This document shows positions 1 through 9,044 of a stretch of 64,000 bases of DNA, piece by piece (the stretch's first letter is position 1; each line of letters opens with the position of its first letter). The notes under the pieces are model-generated. The model saw nothing but the letters and a program-made list of their open reading frames with translations, was not told the DNA's origin and searched no databases. The position numbers and the translations under genes are program-made. Source of the stretch: Pseudomonadota bacterium (GTDB lineage Bacteria; Pseudomonadota; Alphaproteobacteria; Sphingomonadales; Sphingomonadaceae); assembly GCA_023436615.1 (NCBI GenBank), contig JAEZIO010000072.1, positions 120,786 through 184,785 on the forward strand, written 5' to 3'.

Positions 1-579
1 CAGGGCATCGAAGGCGCGCTGATCGTCATGCTCAGCCACGGCCTGGTTTCCGGCGCGCTCTTCCTCGTTGTCGGCGTGATCTACGACCGGATGCACACGC
101 GCGAGATCGCCGTCTACGGAGGCCTCGCCAACAACATGCCCGGCTATGCGCTGCTGTTCATGCTGTTCACCATGGCGAGCGTCGGCCTGCCTGGCACGAG
201 CGGCTTCGTCGGCGAGTTCCTGAGCCTCATCGGCACCTACAAGATGTCGACGTGGGGCGCGATCGTCGCCACCACGGGGATCATCCTCGGCGCCGCCTAC
301 ATGCTGTGGCTCTACTGGCGGATTTCGTTCGGAGAAGCGCGCACTCCGGAAGCCGCCGCGATGCGGGATCTCAGCGCTCGGGAATGGTGGCTGCTCGGCC
401 CGATCGCGGCAGGCGTGCTGTGGATGGGGGTTTACCCCGAAAGCTTCCTGGCGCCGATGCGACAGGACGTCGGTTTTCTGCTCCAGCGTGTCGAGCGGGC
501 GGCTCCTCCGGGGGATTCGCAGCCGACCCCGGGCAAGGCGGCGGCTGAGCCCGCACATGGAGAGGCGGCGCACCAATGA
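1..579 (+). CDS. nuoM: NADH-quinone oxidoreductase subunit M, C-terminal part (truncated by window edge)
   Basis: About 192 C-terminal codons are present; the reading frame is open from base 1, so the gene begins outside the window. NuoM is an antiporter-like, proton-pumping membrane subunit of respiratory complex I. The visible part holds several hydrophobic helices and the conserved stretch MLSHGLVSGALFLVVG, followed by GLPGTSGFVGEFL, both typical of NuoM. The last 25 residues form a hydrophilic tail rich in Pro, Ala and Glu. The stop codon overlaps the start of nuoN as ATGA, which implies translational coupling inside the nuo operon. Identification is firm; only the start is missing. Confidence 0.95.
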   Translation, partial: QGIEGALIVMLSHGLVSGALFLVVGVIYDRMHTREIAVYGGLANNMPGYALLFMLFTMASVGLPGTSGFVGEFLSLIGTYKMSTWGAIVATTGIILGAAYMLWLYWRISFGEARTPEAAAMRDLSAREWWLLGPIAAGVLWMGVYPESFLAPMRQDVGFLLQRVERAAPPGDSQPTPGKAAAEPAHGEAAHQ

Positions 580-2012
580 GCTATTTCGCCGCCATTCTTC
601 CCGAGCTGATCCTGACAGTCGGTGCGATCGTGCTGATGATGGTCGCGGCATTCGCGGGCCGCGGCGCCGCTGCCGCGGTCAGCTGGCTTTCGATCGCTCT
701 GCTCGCAGGAGCGACCGTCGCGCTGATCGGCGCACCGTCGCATGCGGGGCCGGTCTTTGGCGGGCTGATTGGCGCCGACTGGTTCGCCTCGTTCGGCAAG
801 GCGATCATTTTCCCCTCGGCGGCGGTCGCGGTTCTGATGGCTCAAGGCTGGTTCGAGCGCGGCACGGAGCACGGCACGGAATATCCGGTGCTGATCCTCT
901 TCAGCGCCGTCGGAATGAGCGTCATGGTCTCCGCGACCAATCTCATGTCGCTTTACGTCGGCCTCGAGCTGCAAAGCCTCGCGGCTTACGTTCTCGCGTC
1001 CTACCGCCGAACCGATGACCGTTCGGCCGAGGCCGGCCTCAAATATTTCGTGCTCGGAGCGCTGGCCAGCGGCATCCTCCTCTACGGAATTTCCCTGCTT
1101 TACGGTTTCACGGGCACCATGAGCTTCGCAGGCCTTTCCGCCGCCTTCGCGCGCGACGGGTTCCAGTCGCTCGGGCTCCTGTTCGGCCTCGTCTTCCTGC
1201 TGTCGGGGATCGCGTTCAAGATCAGCGCGGTCCCGTTCCACATGTGGACTCCCGACGTTTACGAAGGCGCGCCGACGCCGGTGACCGCCTTTTTCGCGAC
1301 CGCTCCCAAGGCCGCGGCAGTGCTGATGGGTGTCCGCGTCTGCGTCGAAGCGCTGGGGCCCGCGACGGACGCTTGGCGCCAGATCATGATCTTCGCGGCG
1401 CTTGCGTCGATTTTCCTCGGCGCCGTCGCGGCCTGGGGCCAGATGAACATCAAGCGGCTGCTCGCGTATTCGTCGATCAACAACGTCGGCTTCGCTCTCG
1501 TCGGCCTGGCGGCCGGGGGCACCGGCGGGGCCTCCGCGGTCCTTTTCTACATGGCGGTCTATGTGGTCATGACCCTCGGTGCATTCCTGTGCGTCCTGTG
1601 GATGCGCGACGCCAATGGGGAGCCGATCGAGGACATGGCGAGCCTCGCGGGCTTGTCGCAAACGCGTCCGGCATTCGCGGCCGCGTTCGCGATCTTCATG
1701 TTCAGCCTTGCCGGAGTTCCGCCCTTGTTCGGCTTCTGGGCCAAGCTCGTGGTGTTCAATGCCGCCGTCGAGGCGGGCCTGCTCGCGCTTGCGGTCGCCG
1801 GAATCCTCGGTGCTGTGGTCGGCGCTTATTATTACCTGCGCGTCGTGAAGATCATGTACATGGATGCGCCCGCGGCGCCGTATGCGCGCGTCCGCGCTCC
1901 CGTCGAAGGCCTGGTGATGCTGGCCGCCGCCCTGATCGTCTCGCCGATCGGCTATCTTCTCATCGGGCCGCTCAGCGCGCTGGCGGACCGGGCTGCCGGT
2001 TCTCTCTTTTGA
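576..2012 (+). CDS. nuoN: NADH-quinone oxidoreductase subunit N
   Basis: This is a 478-residue polytopic membrane protein, the normal length for NuoN, which is normally the last gene of nuo operons. It is one of the three antiporter-like subunits that move protons in complex I. Many hydrophobic helices are visible. The segment PFHMWTPDVYEGAPTPVTAF (about residues 220-240) and the later LLAYSSINNVGFALVG are NuoN signatures. The start codon overlaps the nuoM stop by four bases. Downstream, birA follows almost at once, as is usual in Sphingomonadales, so transcription may continue into the birA-coaX-rnj group. Confidence 0.96.
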   Translation: MSYFAAILPELILTVGAIVLMMVAAFAGRGAAAAVSWLSIALLAGATVALIGAPSHAGPVFGGLIGADWFASFGKAIIFPSAAVAVLMAQGWFERGTEHGTEYPVLILFSAVGMSVMVSATNLMSLYVGLELQSLAAYVLASYRRTDDRSAEAGLKYFVLGALASGILLYGISLLYGFTGTMSFAGLSAAFARDGFQSLGLLFGLVFLLSGIAFKISAVPFHMWTPDVYEGAPTPVTAFFATAPKAAAVLMGVRVCVEALGPATDAWRQIMIFAALASIFLGAVAAWGQMNIKRLLAYSSINNVGFALVGLAAGGTGGASAVLFYMAVYVVMTLGAFLCVLWMRDANGEPIEDMASLAGLSQTRPAFAAAFAIFMFSLAGVPPLFGFWAKLVVFNAAVEAGLLALAVAGILGAVVGAYYYLRVVKIMYMDAPAAPYARVRAPVEGLVMLAAALIVSPIGYLLIGPLSALADRAAGSLF

Positions 2013-2028
2013 CAAGAGAGATCCTCTC

Positions 2029-2718
2029 CTGAGCCGAATCCGAATAGTCGGCACGACAGGTTCGACGAATGCGGACCTGCTTGCCGACAGCGCCGCGGTC
2101 GAAGGGGACTGGCTAGTCGCCCTTGAACAGACGGCCGGCAAGGGGCGCCAGGGGCGGCGCTGGCAAGGCGCAAGCGGCAATTTCTTCGGCAGCACGCTCG
2201 TCGCGCTGGTGCCCGGCGATCCGCCGCCGCAGTCGCTGTCGCTTGCCGCCGGCCTCGCGCTCGACGAAGCGGTCCTCGCGGCCGCGCCCGGGCTGCCGCT
2301 ACTGCTGAAATGGCCGAACGATCTACTGCTTCGCGGCGCCAAGGTCGCCGGCATCCTCCTCGAGCGCGAGGGCGATCGATTGATCGCCGGCTTCGGGGTG
2401 AACCTGGCGTCGGCACCGCTCCTTGCCGACCGGCGAGCTGCGCATCTGGGCGGGAGGATTTCGCCTCAGGCCTTTGCTGCGCTGCTCGCCGGCGCCATGA
2501 GCCGTATGGTCGGCCTATGGCGGCGGAGCGAGCCCGAGGCGTTGGCGCAGGCCTGGCTTGCGCGGGCCCACCCCATCGGGACGGAGCTGACCGTACACGG
2601 CGCCGATTCGGCAGCAGTTAGAGGTTCTTTCGACGGCATCGATCCGGACGGTGCGTTGCGCCTGAGGCTCCCGTCCGGGCAGGTCCGAATCGTTCATGCC
2701 GGTGACGTCGAGTTGTGA
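2029..2718 (+). CDS. birA: Biotin--[acetyl-CoA-carboxylase] ligase, probable CTG start
   Basis: Attaches biotin to the carrier protein of acetyl-CoA carboxylase. The N-terminal GTTGSTNADLLA, the biotinyl-AMP loop AGKGRQGRRW and KWPNDLLLRGAKVAGIL are all present. No helix-turn-helix domain precedes the catalytic domain, so this is the enzyme-only class without repressor function. The frame has no ATG, GTG or TTG between an upstream stop at 1933 and an internal ATG at 2209 that would delete the active-site loop. A purine-rich AAGAGAG at 2013-2019 lies nine bases before CTG at 2029, which gives LSRIRIVGTTGSTN, so CTG is the best supported start (229 residues). A sequencing error is the alternative. 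The gene sits 17 bases after nuoN and 29 bases before coaX. Confidence 0.88.
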   Translation: MSRIRIVGTTGSTNADLLADSAAVEGDWLVALEQTAGKGRQGRRWQGASGNFFGSTLVALVPGDPPPQSLSLAAGLALDEAVLAAAPGLPLLLKWPNDLLLRGAKVAGILLEREGDRLIAGFGVNLASAPLLADRRAAHLGGRISPQAFAALLAGAMSRMVGLWRRSEPEALAQAWLARAHPIGTELTVHGADSAAVRGSFDGIDPDGALRLRLPSGQVRIVHAGDVEL

Positions 2719-2747
2719 AGGGCCCAGGCGGACGCTAGGGCGCGGCG

Positions 2748-3530
2748 ATGCTTCTGGCGATCGACGTCGGCAACACCAACATCGTCTTCGCGCTCGTCGA
2801 GCGGGGCGAGATCCGGGCGCGATGGCGCATCGCGACCGACCCGCGGCGCACCGCCGATGAATATTCGGTGTGGCTTCACCAGCTGCTCGGCCTCGAAGGC
2901 CTTTCGAAGGATGACGTCCACGCCGTCATTATCGGCACGGTCGTGCCGCGCGCCACGCACAACCTCGAGGTTCTCGCCGCCAAATATTTCGGGGTGAAGG
3001 CGCTGATCGCAGGGCAGGGCGAAGCGGCCTGGCCCATGTCGCTCGACGTCGACGAGCCGCACAATGTCGGGGCCGATCGCGCCCTCAACGCCATTGCCGC
3101 CCATTCCAAGCACGAAGGCAACCTGATCGTCATCGATTTCGGGACGGCGACGACATTCGACGTCGTCGATCCCGGCGGCTCCTACAAAGGGGGAATCATC
3201 GCGCCTGGGATCAACCTTTCGATCGATGCGCTGGTGAGCGCCGCCGCCAAGCTTCCACGCATCGCCATCCAGGCGCCGAAGGACGAAAGCGTCGTCGGCC
3301 GCACCACCGAGAGCCAGATGCTGATCGGCATCTACTGGGGCTATGTCGCGATGATGGAAGGCCTGATCGAGCGGCTGAAGGCGCAAATCGGCGGCGCGGT
3401 CACCGTGATCGGCACCGGCGGCCTCGCCGCCCTGTTCGACAAGCGCACCGATGTCTTCGACTTCGTTGAACCCGATTTGACCATCCACGGGTTGAACCTT
3501 CTCTACGAGAAGATCGCGGCGGGCGAATGA
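2748..3530 (+). CDS. coaX: Type III pantothenate kinase
   Basis: A 260-residue kinase that phosphorylates pantothenate, the first step of coenzyme A synthesis. The ASKHA-fold phosphate loop appears at the very N-terminus as LLAIDVGNTNIVFAL. The family signatures GADRALNAIAA and IDFGTATTFDVVD follow, then GGIIAPGI. The length is normal for CoaX. The stop overlaps the rnj start (ATGA), indicating coupled translation. birA-coaX-rnj is a recurrent alphaproteobacterial gene order that links cofactor enzymes with an RNA-processing nuclease. Confidence 0.95.
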   Translation: MLLAIDVGNTNIVFALVERGEIRARWRIATDPRRTADEYSVWLHQLLGLEGLSKDDVHAVIIGTVVPRATHNLEVLAAKYFGVKALIAGQGEAAWPMSLDVDEPHNVGADRALNAIAAHSKHEGNLIVIDFGTATTFDVVDPGGSYKGGIIAPGINLSIDALVSAAAKLPRIAIQAPKDESVVGRTTESQMLIGIYWGYVAMMEGLIERLKAQIGGAVTVIGTGGLAALFDKRTDVFDFVEPDLTIHGLNLLYEKIAAGE

Positions 3531-5170
3531 ATCCGGGAGAGGAACTGCTGTTCTGTGCGCTCGGCGGCTCGGGCGAGATCGGCATGAACGTCAATCTCTA
3601 CGGGTGCCGCGGCCAGTGGCTGATGGTCGATCTGGGGCTGACCTTCGCCGACGTCCAATATCCGGGGGTCGATCTGATCCTGCCGGAGCTGGAGTTCATC
3701 GAGCAGCAGCAGGAGCGTCTCGCCGGAATCGTCCTCACCCACGGCCATGAGGACCATATCGGTGCGCTTCCCTACCTCGCCGAAGACCTCAAGGTGCCGC
3801 TCTACGCGACGCCGTTCACCGCCGGCCTGATCGCCTCGAAGCTCGAGGAGGAAGGGCTTACCGGCCACGTGCCGCTCAACATCATCGACCGCGAAGGGTC
3901 CGTCGAGCTCGGACCCTTCAAGATCACCTATGTCGCGCTCGCGCACTCCATCCCTGAAGGGAACGGCGTCCTTGTCGAGACGCCGTTCGGGCGCATCTTC
4001 CATACCGGCGACTGGAAAATCGACGAGACTCCGGTGCTCGGCGAGCCGTCGAGCGCGGACACCCTGCAGAAGATCGGCGACAGCGGCGTGCTCGCCCTCG
4101 TCTGCGATTCTACGAACGTCTTCCAGGAAGAGCCGTCGGGATCGGAAGCCGGCGTGCACGAAGGCCTGCGCGAAGAGGTTGCCAGGGCGCAAGGGCGGGT
4201 GCTGGTGACGACCTTTGCGTCGAACGCGGCGCGGCTGAAGACGATCGGCGAAGTAGCGATCGACACCGGACGCAAGGTTTGCATCGCCGGCCGCTCGCTC
4301 GAGCGGATCCTCAACGTGGCACAGGCGACTGGTTACCTTCTGGACTTCCCACCGCGGCTGAGCTTCGACGAGGCTATGCGGCTGCCGCGCAGCGAAGTGC
4401 TGATCATCGCCACCGGCGGCCAGGGGGAGCCGCGAGCGGCGCTCGGACGGATTGCCTCAGGCAACCACGAGCTCAAGCTCACCGAAGGCGACACGGTGAT
4501 CTTCTCGTCGAAGATCATCCCCGGCAATGAAATTGCCATCGGGCGCATCATGAATGCGCTGTCCGATCTCGGCGTCGAGATCGTCACCGAGCGCCAGGCC
4601 CACGTCCATGTCTCGGGCCACCCGGGACGGCCCGAGCTCGCAGCCATGTATGACTGGATCCGGCCCGAGATCATCCTTCCCGTGCACGGGGAAGCGCGCC
4701 ACCTTGCGGAGCATGCTCGATTCGCGCTCGCGCATGGCGTGCCGAAAGCGGTCGTCCAGGCGAACGGCGACCTCATCCGCCTCGCTCCCGGAGAGCCCAA
4801 GAAGATCGACGAGATCCGCGTCGGCCGCCTGGTACTCGATGGCGATGTCATCCTTCCCGCCGACGGTGCGACGATCACCGAGCGCCGCAGGATCAGCCTC
4901 GGCGGCCTTATCACCGTCGCACTGCCGATCGACCAGGAGGGGCGTCTCGCCGGCACGCCGCACGTCCGGCCGTTCGGAGTGCCGGTCGAAGAAGACCGGG
5001 ACGATTTCGTCGCTGATGCGATCGACTCGGCGACCCGCGCTTTCGATGCCGATGCGGACGAGGAGAAAATGCGGGAGGCGGTTCGGCTCGCCGTGCGGCG
5101 CTGCGCTACGGCGTGGACCGGCAAGAAGCCGGTCGTCGAGGTTATGGTGGTGAAGGTCGCGACGGCATGA
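3527..5170 (+). CDS. rnj: Ribonuclease J
   Basis: A 547-residue beta-CASP metallo-beta-lactamase ribonuclease that acts in mRNA decay and rRNA 5' maturation, in the cytoplasm. The zinc-binding motif HGHEDH is at residues 72-77 (LTHGHEDHIGALPY). The beta-CASP part and the motif HVHVSGHPGRPEL followed by PVHGEARHL are typical of RNase J rather than of RNase Z. Length agrees with the family. The gene overlaps coaX upstream and the DUF1467 gene downstream, each by four bases, so the three are probably one transcription unit. Confidence 0.95.
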   Translation: MNPGEELLFCALGGSGEIGMNVNLYGCRGQWLMVDLGLTFADVQYPGVDLILPELEFIEQQQERLAGIVLTHGHEDHIGALPYLAEDLKVPLYATPFTAGLIASKLEEEGLTGHVPLNIIDREGSVELGPFKITYVALAHSIPEGNGVLVETPFGRIFHTGDWKIDETPVLGEPSSADTLQKIGDSGVLALVCDSTNVFQEEPSGSEAGVHEGLREEVARAQGRVLVTTFASNAARLKTIGEVAIDTGRKVCIAGRSLERILNVAQATGYLLDFPPRLSFDEAMRLPRSEVLIIATGGQGEPRAALGRIASGNHELKLTEGDTVIFSSKIIPGNEIAIGRIMNALSDLGVEIVTERQAHVHVSGHPGRPELAAMYDWIRPEIILPVHGEARHLAEHARFALAHGVPKAVVQANGDLIRLAPGEPKKIDEIRVGRLVLDGDVILPADGATITERRRISLGGLITVALPIDQEGRLAGTPHVRPFGVPVEEDRDDFVADAIDSATRAFDADADEEKMREAVRLAVRRCATAWTGKKPVVEVMVVKVATA

Positions 5171-5427
5171 AGTGGACGTCGGTCGTCGCGATCTACTTCC
5201 TGTTCTTCGTAGCGAGCGCCTTCATCCTCCTGCCGTTCGGCGTGAAGACGGACGAAGAGGTCGGAAACCCGCTCGTTCCGGGCCAGGCCGAAAGCGCTCC
5301 CCACAGCTTCGACCTGCCGCACCACCTTCTTCGGGCGGCGCTGCTGGGTGCGGCTCTGACCGCGTTATATTATGCGAATTACGTCAACGGCTGGCTGACC
5401 GCCGACGATCTCGATTTCTTCAACTGA
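5167..5427 (+). CDS. DUF1467 family small membrane protein
   Basis: An 86-residue protein with an N-terminal transmembrane helix, a short loop containing the conserved PFGVKTDEEVG, and a second helix near the C-terminus. This matches the DUF1467 family, which in alphaproteobacteria usually lies directly after rnj. No function is established for the family. The start ATG overlaps the rnj stop (ATGA), so translation is coupled. The next gene is convergent and its stop codon begins four bases away. Confidence 0.85.
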   Translation: MKWTSVVAIYFLFFVASAFILLPFGVKTDEEVGNPLVPGQAESAPHSFDLPHHLLRAALLGAALTALYYANYVNGWLTADDLDFFN

Positions 5428-5430
5428 AGC

Positions 5431-7731
5431 TTAGCGCCGGCGGTCGATCGCGTCGGCCAGCGCTGCGTACAGCTTGCCCATGTCGGACGACATGAGCGTC
5501 ACCGCCATCATTCCACCGTCGCGCTCGGCGAGGACGCGCCGCAGCATCGCCTCGAAATCGTGCACGTAGCGATTTACGGAATGCTGGAACTCGCCGTCGG
5601 ATTCGTAATGGGCGCGGATTGCACGCGTCTCGCTGCCCCCGATCAACCGCGCTGCGCGCCGGGTGAAAACGCCGCGGTCCCCTTTGAGGTATGATTCCCA
5701 CGCTTTCTCGTCGACTTCGTCGGAGAGGATCTTGCCGACGTCGATCGAAGCGGAGTTCATCGAATCGATGAGAAGAGCCACGCGGCGCGCGAACGCCTCG
5801 CTGTCTTGCTCGCGCCGCTCGTGCTGCTGCTTTTCGATATGCTGCTCGAGCGCGGTCGCGCTTTGGCCGAGGGTCAGCATCTGGCTAGTCAGCCGGTCGG
5901 TAGCGGAACGCGCGGACTCCACGGCTCGTGCTGCAACCGCTTCGACGTCGCGGAGCCGCTCCTCGACGCTGTCGCGGATCACCCGCTCGAGCGCCTCGCG
6001 CGTGGCCTCGGAAAATCCTTCGACGCTTTCAGGAATGACGCTGGCGATCGCTTCGCGCGCGCGCTCGGCCGCGTGCGACGCTGCTTCGCGGACCTGCACC
6101 ATGGCCTGCACCAGCGCGGGACCGGTGGCGTTCGTCAGGTCCGCAGCTTCGGCCTTGGCGGCGGCAATCGCATCCGTAAGCGCCGCCATGCGGCCTTCGG
6201 TCTCGGCAGTGCCGCTATCGAGGGATGCGATCAGCGCCGCGACTTGCTCCTGCTGTCCGGCAAGAGCGCTTCCGGTGAGCTCGATGCGCTCGCTCGCCTC
6301 GCGCGCCGCATCGCGCATCCATTCCACCTCGGGCCGCACGGACCGTGCCGCCTGGACGAGGTGGTCGGTCTGGCCGCTCGCTTCTTCCAGAGCATGGCCC
6401 AGCTGGGCGCGCACGATTCCGGACAGGCGCTCCATCGCCGCCTGGAGAGTCTCGGCCCGCTGCTCGATCGCCGCCATCGATTCGTCCTGAGCCCCGGCCG
6501 CCTCGGCCATCGCCTCGAGCTGCGCTCGCGACCGGCCCAGGGATTCGAGGAAGCGGCCGGCGCGCTCGTCGCCGCCGTCGGCAAGCGCCGCGAAACGCTG
6601 ATCGAGCTCGACGAGTGCACGGTCGATCTCGGCAACCATGCGCTGCGACGCCCGCTCTTGTTCGGCTACGCGCGCCGAAAGCTGCTCGAGTCCGCTGTTT
6701 GCATTCGCGACATTGCCACCGAGCGCTTCGGCGGCTTCGACGCCGGCGCGACCGATTCCGGATTGCGCCTGCGCAACGAGCGCGGTGACGGCCGCCGCCT
6801 GGACGTCAATTCCGCCGCGGATCTCGTCGAGCGTTGCTGCGGTTCGGTCGAGGAGTGAATCGATCGCCGTGGAGAAGCTCGTCTCCGCCTCGTCGACCCG
6901 CGCCGCCGCAGCCGCGCCAGCGCTTTCGATATGGGTGAGGTGCGCGACCAGCCGTTGCGCCGCCGCGGAGACGATCTCGTCTGCTTCGCGCGTGCGCTCC
7001 GACAATGCTGCGAGCTGCTGGTCGAACTCGGCCGTGCGGTTGGCCGTGTCGCTGGCGGCGCTGCGAAGCTGCTCGGCAATCGCCCGGGCATGGTCTTCTG
7101 CGCGCGGCAGGTCCGTGAGGAGCACACCGATGTCGGTCCGCGCCATCTCCGCGGCCCGGTCCAGAGCCTCACCGTGTCGAAGCAGTCTTTCGCTGCTCGT
7201 GTCGAACTCGCGAGTGATGCCGCCGAGCTTCCCCGTCGCCTCGTCGCCGAGCTGCATCAGGTGCTGGGAGATCATCGTCAGCTCGGTGCGGCTGTCGTCG
7301 ATCCGGCGCGAGAGGACCTGGAGCAGGGCCTCGAGCGAGCGCGCTTCGGTCCGCATCGTAATGACGGAGCGGGTGAAGCGTTCTGCCTCCTTGCGGCGCG
7401 TGCGGCCGAACATCAGCCAGACGAGGCCAAGGAGGGCGAGCGGTCCGGCGGCGATCGCCACCCACTGCGCGATTTGCGGCGAGGTCAGCGGCGCCCCGCC
7501 GAGCGCGCGTCCCGCGGACCAGCCGGTGTAAGCGGTCCAGAGGACCGCCAGCAGGATCAGCCCCGCCGCAAGGACCCGGCGGCCTTCAGGGGTCGCGGGC
7601 TCATCGTCGGGACGGCTCTCGCGCCACTGCACCGGATCGAAACCAGGCGATGGTGCCGTATCGGCCTCGTGGGCGATCGGCACTTCCGGTTCCGGCTGGC
7701 CGGGCGGCGCGTGCGGGCTGGTCGCGGTCAT
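5431..7731 (-). CDS. Membrane-anchored long coiled-coil protein, function unknown
   Basis: The 766-residue product starts with about 60 hydrophilic, Pro- and Asp-rich residues. Two hydrophobic segments follow (roughly residues 54-72 and 88-106, ending ALLGLVWLMFG), then a basic stop-transfer stretch. More than 500 residues of Ala-, Glu-, Arg- and Gln-rich coiled coil come next, and a compact C-terminal 120-residue domain containing KAWESYLKGDRGVFTRRAA. No enzymatic motif is visible. The architecture (two N-terminal helices plus a long cytoplasmic coiled coil) resembles polarity or division scaffolds such as Caulobacter TipN, but I cannot show homology. Other possibilities are an SMC-like or chemoreceptor-like structural protein. 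It is transcribed towards DUF1467 and away from the next gene. Confidence 0.7.
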   Translation of the reverse strand: MTATSPHAPPGQPEPEVPIAHEADTAPSPGFDPVQWRESRPDDEPATPEGRRVLAAGLILLAVLWTAYTGWSAGRALGGAPLTSPQIAQWVAIAAGPLALLGLVWLMFGRTRRKEAERFTRSVITMRTEARSLEALLQVLSRRIDDSRTELTMISQHLMQLGDEATGKLGGITREFDTSSERLLRHGEALDRAAEMARTDIGVLLTDLPRAEDHARAIAEQLRSAASDTANRTAEFDQQLAALSERTREADEIVSAAAQRLVAHLTHIESAGAAAAARVDEAETSFSTAIDSLLDRTAATLDEIRGGIDVQAAAVTALVAQAQSGIGRAGVEAAEALGGNVANANSGLEQLSARVAEQERASQRMVAEIDRALVELDQRFAALADGGDERAGRFLESLGRSRAQLEAMAEAAGAQDESMAAIEQRAETLQAAMERLSGIVRAQLGHALEEASGQTDHLVQAARSVRPEVEWMRDAAREASERIELTGSALAGQQEQVAALIASLDSGTAETEGRMAALTDAIAAAKAEAADLTNATGPALVQAMVQVREAASHAAERAREAIASVIPESVEGFSEATREALERVIRDSVEERLRDVEAVAARAVESARSATDRLTSQMLTLGQSATALEQHIEKQQHERREQDSEAFARRVALLIDSMNSASIDVGKILSDEVDEKAWESYLKGDRGVFTRRAARLIGGSETRAIRAHYESDGEFQHSVNRYVHDFEAMLRRVLAERDGGMMAVTLMSSDMGKLYAALADAIDRRR

Positions 7732-7819
7732 GCCCGGCAGTTTACCATCTTTGCCGCACGGCGAAAGCGATTAGAACAAGGCGGCGCTCGGCGTGGCGGC
7801 GCTGCAGTGGGGGAGATCA

Positions 7820-9019
7820 ATGGCGCTCAGCGCGCTCATCGCAGCCTATTCCGAAGACGAATCCGGCTCGTTGCGGGCGCTGCTGCCGATCTCGGGGCGG
7901 ACCTTGCTCGAATATCAGGTGCGATGCGCCGCCGCCGCCGGTGCCGCGCCCATCGTCATCGTGGTCGATCGAATTCCGATCGCCCTCAACGACGTTCTCC
8001 AGACGCTCCAGCACGACGGGCTCCCGATAGTCACGGTCAGCGACGGAGCGGAGGCTGCTAGCCGCTTCGAGGCCGGCGAACTCATTCTCCTCATTGCGGA
8101 TGGTCTCGCTCCCTCGCCGGAGCTGCTCGCCAGCCTCGCCGAGGAAGAGGAGCCGGTCATCGTCACCGTTCCGGACGATCCCGCGCATGAACGCTTCGAA
8201 CGAATCGACGCGGTGAGCCGCTGGTCGGGCGTTGCCCTGGTCGATTCGCACACGCTGGGCGCGACGGCGGCAATGCTGGGCGATTGGGACCTTCAGTCGA
8301 CCCTGCTCCGCCGCAGCCTCCAGGCGGGTGCACGCACCGTGCCGATCGCCGCGGGCGCTGGAGAGCCGCTGCTGGCCGAGGCGGCAACCGACCTTGCCGA
8401 GCTCGAGCGGCACCTGATGGTGGCGTCGCGGGGCGCGAGGCGGGACTGGGCGAGCCGCTACCTTCTGCCGGTGATCGAAGAGTTCGCGACCGAGAAGCTC
8501 CTCGAGACGCGCGTGCGTCCCGAGATGCTGGTTCAGGGCGCCCTCCTGCTTTCGGCGGCTGCGGCGCTCGCGTTCGGCCTCGGCTGGCTGCGTACCGGCC
8601 TCGTCCTTATGGTCGTCACTACGCCCCTGGGGCTGATTGCACGACGGCTTGCAGCGCTGAGGCTGAGGCCCTTGCCGGCGCGCTCGCTCAGCCGACGCCT
8701 GCTGTGGCCGGCTGCAGGCGTCGCCCTGGTGGCGCTGGGCTGGTGGCAGGCCGGTCACGGAAGCGGTTGGGGAGCATTGTTTGCGGCGGTCACTGCTGTC
8801 GCGCTTGCGGAAGCTGCACGGATCGAGCGCGGGAAGCTCGAGCTTCCCGGCGAAATCTGGCTGCTTTCGAGGCGCAACGCCATCCTCGCCGCGGTGCCAT
8901 TCGGACTGTTCGGGGCGTGGACCGCCTATCTGGTGGCGCTGGCCATCTATGCGGCAGCAAGCTTTTTCGTCGTACAGCACGTGAACCATCGCCTTCGATC
9001 CGAGTTGACCGCGCGTTAA
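7820..9019 (+). CDS. Hypothetical protein: nucleotidyltransferase-like N-domain joined to a membrane tail
   Basis: A 399-residue protein that I do not recognise. The first 170 or so residues (LSALIAAYSE through SRWSGVALVDSHTLG) have the alternating hydrophobic strands and helices of a GT-A/nucleotidyltransferase-like fold, with LLPISGRTLLEYQV similar to MobA/IspD-type segments. The usual nucleotide-binding loop is not clear. From about residue 235, four to five hydrophobic helices follow to the end. Fusions of a cytidylyltransferase with a CDP-alcohol phosphatidyltransferase have a similar outline, but the CDP-alcohol motif is absent. The ATG at 7820 was chosen because GGGGGAG lies five bases upstream; a GTG at 7793 is the alternative. 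Confidence 0.65.
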   Translation: MALSALIAAYSEDESGSLRALLPISGRTLLEYQVRCAAAAGAAPIVIVVDRIPIALNDVLQTLQHDGLPIVTVSDGAEAASRFEAGELILLIADGLAPSPELLASLAEEEEPVIVTVPDDPAHERFERIDAVSRWSGVALVDSHTLGATAAMLGDWDLQSTLLRRSLQAGARTVPIAAGAGEPLLAEAATDLAELERHLMVASRGARRDWASRYLLPVIEEFATEKLLETRVRPEMLVQGALLLSAAAALAFGLGWLRTGLVLMVVTTPLGLIARRLAALRLRPLPARSLSRRLLWPAAGVALVALGWWQAGHGSGWGALFAAVTAVALAEAARIERGKLELPGEIWLLSRRNAILAAVPFGLFGAWTAYLVALAIYAAASFFVVQHVNHRLRSELTAR

Positions 9020-9044
9020 CTGAAATCGGATAATTGCCGTTGCG

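Noticed and set aside
432..2354. A 640-codon open frame antisense to nuoM, nuoN and birA
   Set aside because: High GC content keeps antisense frames open. The translation is Arg/Pro-rich and has no recognisable family, whereas nuoN on the other strand is certain.
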